DNA from: Flavobacterium psychrolimnae
Lineage (GTDB): Bacteria > Bacteroidota > Bacteroidia > Flavobacteriales > Flavobacteriaceae
NCBI RefSeq assembly: GCF_003312425.1
Contig: NZ_QNUX01000021.1
Coordinates: 1 to 32,941, forward strand
Length of the DNA: 32,941 bases
Direction of reading: 5' to 3'
The translations under genes were made by a program, and so were the position numbers. The notes beneath the pieces were generated by a model, which did no database searches, was not told where the DNA came from, and saw nothing but the letters and a program-made list of their open reading frames with translations. Below, piece by piece: positions 26,021-32,941 of this stretch; the first letter of the stretch is position 1, and each line of letters begins with the position of its first letter.

Positions 26021-26536
26021 ATACCTGTCTTGACATTTTTCGAGAATATAAAATAATTTCACTTTTGTTTCGAATTCCAACGTGGTCTTGGAACAGAAAC
26101 AAATATTGGTAGATATATTGGCAAAACACAATGTTAATGCCATTCATTTGCTTTGATTGGCTTTGTAGAGGAATGGAAGGTGGCCAAATGGAAAAAAACC
26201 TTTTAAAGCAGTCCAATGCTAAAGACAATCGTTCCGTTTTTAGCAAATGTCTTTAAAATACAATACCAATGGTTATAAAAGAACAAGCTGAAGTCTTTAC
26301 CGATGGTAATTTCAGATTTCACTTAGAACCAATGGACATTCCAGTTTCTAAAAGTATAAGAATGGATTTAATGTGGAATACTGACAAATTATACATTTTT
26401 GGCTTGAAATATATTATGAAAAGAAACCTAAGTACATGAATACATTATGATAACGATATGGGATTTTGTGTAGGTATGAGTTTGAAATATTAGCAAAATT
26501 CAATTTATATTCAAAATTGATTAGTTTCTTTGTGAT
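26021..26536. other. Decayed or gene-free stretch before the two-component genes
   Basis: About 515 bp with no recognisable intact gene. The best frame is a 56-codon plus-strand ORF at 26269-26439 that begins MVIKEQAEVFTDG and includes NFRFHLEPMDIPVSKSIRM. Its residue use looks protein-like, but I do not recognise a family. Short upstream frames broken by stops (for example 26131-26256) also look like fragments. No clear promoter for the response regulator at 26537 was found. The stretch looks like debris at an insertion boundary. Confidence 0.45.
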
Positions 26537-27214
26537 ATGAAAATTTTAATAATAGAAGATGAAATCGAAATTGCAACAAGTGTCATAAATTACTTGAGCA
26601 GTAACGATTTTCTTTGTGAATCAGCAACTACCTTAAAAGGTGCTATCGAGAAGATAGTTTTATATTCGTACGATTGTATTCTTTTAGATTTAATGTTGAC
26701 TGACGGTAATGGATTTAAAATTTTAGAAGCCCTAAAGAAGCAAAACAAAACAGATGGAGTAATTATAATTTCTGCCAAAGACACTCTAGAAACTAAGATT
26801 GAAGGGCTAACACTTGGTGCCGATGATTACCTAACAAAACCATTTCACTTATCAGAATTATTAGTTCGCATTCAAGCATTAGTTCGACGAAAACAATTCA
26901 ATGGAAAAAATGTGATTTCCTTTAATGAAATAGAAATAGATACAATAAGCAAGTCGGTCAAAATCAAAGGCATGAAAATCGAGTTTACCAAAAAGGAAAT
27001 GGATTTATTACTATTTTTGATTGGTAATAAAAATAAAGTTTTATCCAAAAGTGCCATTGCCGAGCATTTATCGGGTGATATGGCGGACATGTTAGACAAT
27101 CATGATTTTGTATATGCGCACATTAAAAACATGAAAAAGAAGCTCAAAGAAATGGGCGCAACAGATTATCTAAAATCAGTTTATGGAACAGGTTATAAAT
27201 GGCAAGATGAATAA
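26537..27214 (+). CDS. OmpR/PhoB-family response regulator
   Basis: A 225-residue two-component regulator. The N-terminal receiver domain (1-118) has the acidic pair E7/D8, phospho-acceptor D51 in ILLDLMLTDGNG, S79 in IIISAKD and K101 in DDYLTKPF, a full phosphorylation site. The C-terminal winged-helix DNA-binding domain (about 130-225) has IEFTKKEMDLLLFLIGNKNK and ends in the usual GTGYKW. The kinase gene that follows overlaps its stop codon by 8 bases, so the pair is translationally coupled. Likely targets are its own operon and the downstream receptor gene, but no repeated binding site could be identified. Confidence 0.94.
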   Translation: MKILIIEDEIEIATSVINYLSSNDFLCESATTLKGAIEKIVLYSYDCILLDLMLTDGNGFKILEALKKQNKTDGVIIISAKDTLETKIEGLTLGADDYLTKPFHLSELLVRIQALVRRKQFNGKNVISFNEIEIDTISKSVKIKGMKIEFTKKEMDLLLFLIGNKNKVLSKSAIAEHLSGDMADMLDNHDFVYAHIKNMKKKLKEMGATDYLKSVYGTGYKWQDE

Positions 27215-28472
27215 AAAACTACTTCAAAAAACACTAAATTATTATTTTATCTATGCGCTAGTAATACTAATCACAGTTGGTCCTGTATTTTATATTATTT
27301 CTAATATTTTATATGAAGACGATGCTAATGAGGATTTATATGCGATAAAAAAGCAATTTGATAAATTTACTAAAGATGATTTAACTATAATGGACATAAC
27401 GCTTTGGAACAAGTTCAATCGCGATGTAAATCTCGAAAAATTCAATGGCATACAAAAAGACAGTTTATTTGATCATAGTTATTACGATGCATTAACTAAA
27501 GAAAACGAACCATTTAGAGTGCTCAACGCTCCAGTAAAAATTGAAGGCAAATGGTTCACTTTTTCTGCCAAAATAAATATGGTCGAAAAAGAAAATCTAA
27601 TTGGAAGTACTGTAATTCTTTTCATTTCACTATTAGTACTTTTAATTATAGGCTTTTTCATTATCACCAAAATAATTTCAAAAAAATTATGGCAACCATT
27701 TTATGCAGCTTTAGACAAAATGGAACAATTTGAAATTGACAAATCTACTTCAGTAAAATTAATTAAAAACACAACCGAAGAGTTCAACCGATTAAATAGT
27801 GCCATCGATAGCTTAATCCATAAAAACTCTAGCATTTATCAAAGTCAAAGAGAGTTTATAGAAAATGCAGCACACGAGTTGCAAACACCAATTGCAATTT
27901 TTAAAGGTAAATTAGAGAATATACTTCAAAGAAATGACCTAAACTCAGAACAATTTAAATTGATTGATGATTTAAACAACACTACCACAAGGTTGGTTAA
28001 ACTTAATAAAAATCTGTTGGTGTTATCAAAAATTGATAGCAATTCATACAATGAGATTGAGAAAATAAACATAAAAGATATTATCAATAATCAACTAACC
28101 TTTTTTAATGAACAAGCACTTTCAAAAAAAATAGATATTACAACAGAATTATCAAATGAAGTTGAAGCCAAATCAAATCATTTTCTGGCAGAAATGATAA
28201 TCAGTAACTTATTTTTAAACACCATAAATCACAATGTATTAAATGGTCAAGTTATAATCAAACTTACTAATCATAGTATAACTTTCGCAAATACAGGAAT
28301 ACTCATAGCTTTACAGACTGAAAAAATGTTTGAGCGTTTTTCTAAATCCAATCCATCCTCTCAAGGAAATGGTTTAGGATTATCGATCATTAAAAAAATT
28401 GCGGATACAAACCATTGGTCCGTTAACTACTATTTTATGGATAGAATGCATAAATTCGAAATAGTTTTTTAA
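27207..28472 (+). CDS. Membrane sensor histidine kinase
   Basis: A 421-residue kinase with a transmembrane helix at about 12-35, a periplasmic sensor of only about 95 residues (36-132) and a second helix at about 133-156. A HisKA domain follows with the phospho-acceptor in NAAHELQTPIA (H223). The ATPase domain has NTINHN, FANTGI and GNGLGLSIIKKIA near residue 386. The catalytic domain is short and ends soon after the G2 box, as in other Bacteroidota kinases of this type. I chose the ATG at 27207 over an upstream in-frame ATG at 27183 because it starts the membrane-anchor sequence MNKKLLQKTLNYYF and gives a normal 8-base overlap with the regulator. The signal sensed is unknown. Confidence 0.93.
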   Translation: MNKKLLQKTLNYYFIYALVILITVGPVFYIISNILYEDDANEDLYAIKKQFDKFTKDDLTIMDITLWNKFNRDVNLEKFNGIQKDSLFDHSYYDALTKENEPFRVLNAPVKIEGKWFTFSAKINMVEKENLIGSTVILFISLLVLLIIGFFIITKIISKKLWQPFYAALDKMEQFEIDKSTSVKLIKNTTEEFNRLNSAIDSLIHKNSSIYQSQREFIENAAHELQTPIAIFKGKLENILQRNDLNSEQFKLIDDLNNTTTRLVKLNKNLLVLSKIDSNSYNEIEKINIKDIINNQLTFFNEQALSKKIDITTELSNEVEAKSNHFLAEMIISNLFLNTINHNVLNGQVIIKLTNHSITFANTGILIALQTEKMFERFSKSNPSSQGNGLGLSIIKKIADTNHWSVNYYFMDRMHKFEIVF

Positions 28473-28533
28473 AATTCAATATTTCTTCAAATTCCATTCA
28501 GAACTTTGTTCAAAAAAAATAAAAGGAAAAAGC

Positions 28534-30948
28534 ATGATGCGAATTAAAAACGTTCTATTAGTAACAATGCTACTATTATCGGTAGCAAATTTAAGGGCAC
28601 AAAATAAATCAGTAACAGTGTCGGGTAACACAAAAGACAAAACAACTAAACTTGCATTACCATTTGTAAATGTGGCATTAAAAACTTCTAAAGATGCTAC
28701 TTTAATTGCCGGAACAATAACAAATGAGGAAGGTCGATTTTCATTGGCCAATATCAAATCTGGAAACTATATTTTAGAATTCTCCTTTATTGGGTTCAAA
28801 ATCAAGACACAATCAGTTTATGTTGGATCCCTTTCCGAGTTTTTAGATCAAGGCACTATCGAATTAGAAGAAGATGCCACAACCTTACAAGAAGTAGTAG
28901 TAGTATCAAAAACAAATACTGTCAGCGAGAAAATGGATAAAAAAACCTTTTCTATGGCTGACAATATTAGTCAAAGTGGCGGCTCTGTTTTACAATCCAT
29001 GCAAAACTTACCAGGGGTTACAGTCCAAGACGGAAAAGTACAAATTAGAGGCAATGATAAAGTGACCGTATTGATTGACGGTAAGCAAACTGCTTTAACA
29101 GGCTTCGGAAATCAATCGGGTTTAGATAATATTCCTGCTTCAGCAATAGATAAAATAGAAATCATTAATAATCCATCTGCAAAATACGATGCCAATGGTA
29201 ATGCTGGAATTATTAACATCATCTATAAGAAAAACAAAAAAGAAGGCTTTAATGGTAAAGTGGGTTTTACGTCGGGTTTAGGTGCTTTGTGGGAACGAAA
29301 AGAAAATTTGCCTACAATAAGACCACAATATTCATTAACACCAAAAATCAATCCTACACTATCACTCAATTATCGCAAAAATAAAATTAATGCGTTTTTT
29401 CAAGGCGATTATCTATACACAGAAACCCTAAATAAAAATGAATTTGTAACACGAACATACAATGACGGCACAATAATTAGCCAACAATTAAAAAGAAATC
29501 GAAACACCCATTTTTCAACAATTAAATCGGGAATTGATTGGAATATCGATGATTACAATACGCTAACCGTTTCGGGTTTATTTGGTTCAGAAAAAATTAT
29601 TGATAACGGCGACCAACCTTTTTTTAATGCAGACTATTCCGAACGATTACGACTTTGGCAATTTTTAGAGGATGAATTAAAAACAACAGTGATGGGAACT
29701 GCTGCATATCAACATAAATTCAAGCAAGCCGGACATTTGTTAAATATTGGCTTCAATTATACCTTTCATAGAGAAGATGAAAAATATTTCTTCGATAACA
29801 TTTTGCCAAGTTTTTCGAGTAAAGATTCCTTCAAATTATTATCAGATGAAAGTGTAATAGATCTAAATATCGATTACATAAAACCTTTAAAATACGGACG
29901 AATTGAAACAGGGTTCAAATTTCGAAACCGTATTATTCCAACAAACATGCAATTCTTTCCAGGAAATAATTCGCCTTTGGATGCAAGTGCAGGTGGTAAA
30001 GCAACCTATGAAGAAATTATTCCAGCAGTTTATGGAAACTACATTTATGAAACCAATAAAATCGAAGCCGAAATCGGATTACGCCTAGAATACTTAGATT
30101 TAGAATACGAGGTAAATCCAAACCATCCAACCTATAGAACTGATGGATATTCGTATTTCGAACCATTTCTTAATTTCCGTTTTGCTTATAAAATCAATGA
30201 TGACAACAAAATATCATTGTTCTACAACCGCAGAATTGACAGACCAAACGAAGTAGATATTAGAATATTTCCAAAGTACGACGATGCCGAAATTATCAAA
30301 GTTGGTAATCCTGGACTAAGACCACAATTCACTAATTTAGTGGAATTAGGTTTCAAAAGAAATTTGAAAAAAGGCTATTTATATTCCGCTATCTACCATC
30401 GCTTTACCAATGCTACAATAACAAGAATAGCTTCTACAGTTCCTAGTAGTAATCTGATTTATGCCATTTTTCAAAACGTAAATAAAAGTTCAAATACAGG
30501 TGTTGAAATGGTCATTTCACAAGATATTGTAAAATGGTATTCTTCCAATATTAATCTTAATGCCTATTATAATCAAATCGGTGCGTTTACAGTTCAAAAT
30601 TTATATCCACAGCCAAATACTTTTTCGGCAGCAAAACAAGATGTTTTCTCAGGAAATATAAAGTGGAACAACACATTGCACTTAACTAAAAAAGTGGATG
30701 CGCAACTAACGGCTGTTTATTTAGCACCAGATATTATTCCGCAAGGCAAAATTAAATCAAGATTTTCTATTGATTTAGGATTGAAAAAATCAGTTCAAAA
30801 TGGTAAAGGAGAATTTTTTATAAATGCTACTGACCTATTAAATACTTTGGTAATTAAAAAAGAAATTCAAGGACAAGATTTTAGTTATACTAGCAATGAC
30901 TATTACGAAACACAAGTAATAAGACTGGGTTACAACTATAAATTCTAA
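28534..30948 (+). CDS. TonB-type outer-membrane receptor with carboxypeptidase-like N-domain
   Basis: An 804-residue outer-membrane protein. It has a signal peptide of about 22 residues ending LRAQ, then a carboxypeptidase-regulatory-like Ig domain (about 27-105: LPFVNVALKTSKDATLIAGT, TNEEGRFSLANI). A plug domain lies at about 125-235 (LQSMQNLPGVTVQDGKVQIR, IEIINNPSAKYDANGNAGII). A large C-terminal barrel ends in aromatic strands (VIRLGYNYKF). It belongs to the barrel family common in Bacteroidota that lacks a SusD partner, and no susD-like gene is nearby. It starts 61 bp after the kinase and 10 bp before the next gene, so it is probably in one operon with the two-component system. The substrate is unknown; metal or siderophore uptake and a signalling role are both possible. 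Confidence 0.9.
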   Translation: MMRIKNVLLVTMLLLSVANLRAQNKSVTVSGNTKDKTTKLALPFVNVALKTSKDATLIAGTITNEEGRFSLANIKSGNYILEFSFIGFKIKTQSVYVGSLSEFLDQGTIELEEDATTLQEVVVVSKTNTVSEKMDKKTFSMADNISQSGGSVLQSMQNLPGVTVQDGKVQIRGNDKVTVLIDGKQTALTGFGNQSGLDNIPASAIDKIEIINNPSAKYDANGNAGIINIIYKKNKKEGFNGKVGFTSGLGALWERKENLPTIRPQYSLTPKINPTLSLNYRKNKINAFFQGDYLYTETLNKNEFVTRTYNDGTIISQQLKRNRNTHFSTIKSGIDWNIDDYNTLTVSGLFGSEKIIDNGDQPFFNADYSERLRLWQFLEDELKTTVMGTAAYQHKFKQAGHLLNIGFNYTFHREDEKYFFDNILPSFSSKDSFKLLSDESVIDLNIDYIKPLKYGRIETGFKFRNRIIPTNMQFFPGNNSPLDASAGGKATYEEIIPAVYGNYIYETNKIEAEIGLRLEYLDLEYEVNPNHPTYRTDGYSYFEPFLNFRFAYKINDDNKISLFYNRRIDRPNEVDIRIFPKYDDAEIIKVGNPGLRPQFTNLVELGFKRNLKKGYLYSAIYHRFTNATITRIASTVPSSNLIYAIFQNVNKSSNTGVEMVISQDIVKWYSSNINLNAYYNQIGAFTVQNLYPQPNTFSAAKQDVFSGNIKWNNTLHLTKKVDAQLTAVYLAPDIIPQGKIKSRFSIDLGLKKSVQNGKGEFFINATDLLNTLVIKKEIQGQDFSYTSNDYYETQVIRLGYNYKF

Positions 30949-30958
30949 ATTAGTTCTA

Positions 30959-31582
30959 ATGAAAAAATTACCAGAAATTACAATGGCGTTTTGGATAATG
31001 AAAATTTGCGCTACCACTTTAGGTGAAACAGCAGGAGATTTATTTTCAATGACATTAAATATTGGTTATGCATTGATTTCATTAATCTTAGTTGGTTTTT
31101 TCATTGTTACTCTTCAATTGCAATTGTATGCTACAAAGTACAAACCAATGCTATATTGGTCAGTAATTTTGGCAACAAGCACAGCTGGAACTACAATGTC
31201 AGATTTTATGGATCGCACATTAGGCTTAGGATATGCCACCGGTTCATTACTTCTAATTACAATATTGATTGCAACATTTGTAGCATGGAAAAAAACGGAG
31301 AAATCAGTATCCGTAAACGATATTAATACATTTCATGGTGAAACATTCTATTGGATAGCTATTTTATTTTCTAATACATTGGGTACAGCGTTAGGCGACT
31401 TTTTAGCCGATAATTCAGGTCTTGGGTTTCTTGGTGGTGCGTTGCTTATTGGAAGTTTATTACTGCTACTAATTTTAGCACACTATTTTTTGAAAGTTTC
31501 GGAAGTACTATTGATGGCAGAAACCCTCGAGCTGCACGAAACGCATAAAAACCTCGATAAAAAGAAACATTATCTAAAATAA
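30959..31582 (+). CDS. COG4705-like membrane protein, apparently lacking its last repeat
   Basis: A 207-residue integral membrane protein with about six hydrophobic segments. A motif T-x-G-[ET]-[TA]-x-[GS]-D occurs three times: TLGETAGD (20-27), TAGTTMSD (75-82) and TLGTALGD (140-147). Each is followed 5-6 residues later by a Gly-aromatic turn (LNIGYA, LGLGYA, SGLGFL) and preceded by an aromatic-rich helix. As I recall the family, members continue into a fourth repeat (form LGATxGD). Here the sequence stops after VSEVLLMAETLEL in a charged tail rich in His and Lys, so the protein looks shortened. The family has no settled function and often sits beside two-component genes, as here. The regular acidic motifs in membrane helices suggest ion handling, which is inference only. 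Confidence 0.8.
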   Translation: MKKLPEITMAFWIMKICATTLGETAGDLFSMTLNIGYALISLILVGFFIVTLQLQLYATKYKPMLYWSVILATSTAGTTMSDFMDRTLGLGYATGSLLLITILIATFVAWKKTEKSVSVNDINTFHGETFYWIAILFSNTLGTALGDFLADNSGLGFLGGALLIGSLLLLLILAHYFLKVSEVLLMAETLELHETHKNLDKKKHYLK

Positions 31583-31646
31583 TATAAAGATATTTCGCAC
31601 TATTAAATATTTTTCAAATTTTGTATCTTGCAAACAGTAAATTTTA

Positions 31647-32675
31647 ATGATGCTTAAAACAATTCAAATTATTGCATTACTTCAAGGACTTTTCGTCCTT
31701 TTTGTTTTATATAACAATCGCAATAGTTATAAGAACACAACTTTTTGGTTATTATTCGGAAGTTTATTTTCTATCGTTTTATACATTATTGGAGATGACA
31801 AGAATAATATATTTGTTAATAACACCGATTGGTTTCTTTTCGATAACACACTTTTTATAACATTTCTATTTTTGTTTTTTAGGTATTTCAAAAGCAATAA
31901 AGAAAAGTTTATAAAATCAGATTACTGTTTTTTCATACCAAATATCATTTATCTAATTCTTGAAGTAATTGAAATAAAATTAATTCAAACTAATATAGTC
32001 ATTGAAGTTTTAGAAGTATTCTGCGAATTAACTTTTATCATCTACTTATTACTAATTTTATTTTCCATAATTTCAAGTAAAAGAAAAAATTGGATTATAT
32101 ATTTCATCATTCCAATCATTATTTTGTTCGTTTTTTCACTCATTAATGATATTCTTAAAATCGTTGGATTATCAGAATTACCGTTTTTATACGACCAAAA
32201 TTTCAATTCATATCTTTTAATAGTTGTTGCGTTTTTATTCTATTTTATAACTTTTAAGTTGTTTAATGGTAATAAAGAAATTTTACCTAAAGTAGAAATC
32301 GGTAAATACAAAAACTCAAATCTAAACGATGAAACAATTAGTAAATATAAAACTGCTTTAATCAATGCAATGCAAATTGATAAAATATATCTTGATGGAA
32401 AATTATCCATACAAGATGTTTCAGATAAATTAAATATTCCGCGTCAATACATTTCTGAAGTTTTAAACGAACATATGAATACCAATTTTCAAGATTTCAT
32501 AAATGAATATAGAGTGGAAGAATTTGTAAACCGACTAAAAAACGACCAAAACAATAATCTTACACTTTTAGGAATCGCTACAGATGTAGGTTTTAATTCT
32601 AAATCTTCTTTTAATGCTACATTTAAGAAATTCAAAGGCTTAACACCAACACAATTCAAGAAAAATCTTTTGTAA
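31647..32675 (+). CDS. Seven-helix membrane AraC-family transcription regulator
   Basis: A 342-residue protein. The N-terminal part (about 1-205) is made of seven hydrophobic segments separated by short polar loops. The C-terminal part (about 240-342) is an AraC/XylS DNA-binding domain with two helix-turn-helix units: LSIQDVSDKLNIPRQYISEV and LTLLGIATDVGFNSKSSFNA, ending FKGLTPTQFKKNL. Membrane-bound AraC regulators of this kind are frequent in Bacteroidota, where a membrane ligand or envelope state may be sensed directly. It lies 64 bp after the COG4705-like gene. TATCTTGC (31624-31631) just upstream loosely resembles a -7 box, so it may have its own promoter. Two adjacent ATG codons (31647, 31650) are equally likely starts. 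Confidence 0.9.
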   Translation: MMLKTIQIIALLQGLFVLFVLYNNRNSYKNTTFWLLFGSLFSIVLYIIGDDKNNIFVNNTDWFLFDNTLFITFLFLFFRYFKSNKEKFIKSDYCFFIPNIIYLILEVIEIKLIQTNIVIEVLEVFCELTFIIYLLLILFSIISSKRKNWIIYFIIPIIILFVFSLINDILKIVGLSELPFLYDQNFNSYLLIVVAFLFYFITFKLFNGNKEILPKVEIGKYKNSNLNDETISKYKTALINAMQIDKIYLDGKLSIQDVSDKLNIPRQYISEVLNEHMNTNFQDFINEYRVEEFVNRLKNDQNNNLTLLGIATDVGFNSKSSFNATFKKFKGLTPTQFKKNLL

Positions 32676-32776
32676 AAAAAGTAATTGGTACAAATCAATC
32701 ATTTTGCACTTATTTCATTTTTATGAAAACACAATCACTTACGATATTTGCGAAATAATTAAAAGAACCCAAAATT

Positions 32777-32941
32777 ATGTCGCAACTTAAATTAATTAAA
32801 AAGATTCTCTTTTGCTTTATTTTAACTATTTCAACGTACTCGATTAACGCACAAGTAAACGATACACTTTCATTTGTAAAATCAAAACGAATGTCAGATG
32901 ATGACCTTGCAAAAAAACGAGAAGGAACTTTCATAACGGGT
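32777..32941 (+). CDS. Secreted or outer-membrane protein, N-terminal fragment
   Basis: The frame starts at 32777 and runs off the window after 55 codons. It shows a clear signal peptide (MSQLKLIKKILFCFILTIST, cleavage near INAQ). Then comes MSDDDLAKKREGTFITG, which resembles the opening of Bacteroidota surface-antigen or BamA-like barrel proteins (forms such as KKEGxxxTGLP). Too little is present to be firm on family. It lies about 100 bp after the AraC-type regulator on the same strand and could be its target. Confidence 0.7.
   Translation, partial: MSQLKLIKKILFCFILTISTYSINAQVNDTLSFVKSKRMSDDDLAKKREGTFITG

Noticed and set aside
25911..26246. 111-codon minus-strand frame in the gap after the Nudix regulator
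   Set aside because: It crosses a perfect terminator hairpin and the tRNA-like stretch, and it shows no protein family features. The open frame is probably chance in AT-rich DNA.

Overview
The window looks like chromosomal DNA of a Flavobacterium-type Bacteroidota. The supporting signs are low GC, no Shine-Dalgarno ladders, TAnnTTTG-like promoter elements, the type IX secretion and gliding genes porU, porV and gldJ in their usual flavobacterial order, and a CHU_C-type sorting domain.

Layout. Positions 1-300 hold the 3' part of a 5S rRNA gene, two strong terminators and a duplicated tail segment, so this is the end of an rRNA operon. An AT-rich stretch of about 630 bp without a gene follows. 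Positions 930-10088 (+) form a surface module: a 2098-residue type IX secreted adhesin built on near-identical 240-bp repeats, a PorP/SprF partner, and an OmpA-like envelope protein with TPR and beta-propeller repeats. A tRNA hydroxylase gene (miaE, -) and a glycosyltransferase gene (+) are divergent. A shared terminator then separates them from a minus-strand run: PDH E2 (aceF), PDH E1 alpha (pdhA), cytidine deaminase (cdd), porV and porU. gldJ (+) diverges from porU, and murF follows gldJ.

From about 23.9 kb the character changes. A relic of a GH3 beta-glucosidase survives as a signal peptide joined directly to the C-terminal Fn3-like domain. Divergent from it is a Nudix-type transcriptional regulator whose catalytic Nudix box has decayed. 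Two near-identical terminators, a short tRNA-3'-end-like stretch and about 500 bp without a convincing gene come next; this looks like an old insertion or deletion junction. From 26.5 kb to the end lies a plus-strand accessory block: OmpR-type response regulator, histidine kinase, TonB-type outer-membrane receptor, a small repeat-motif membrane protein (COG4705-like, apparently lacking its last repeat), a 7-TM AraC-type regulator, and the start of a secreted protein cut by the window end.

How the genes may work together. porU, porV and gldJ supply the type IX secretion and gliding machinery that would export the adhesin, with the PorP/SprF protein as its likely outer-membrane partner. The terminal block reads as a sense-and-import unit: the two-component pair would control the receptor and the inner-membrane protein. 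Its ligand cannot be read from the sequence. The best candidates for something new are this terminal cassette and the repeat architecture of the adhesin.
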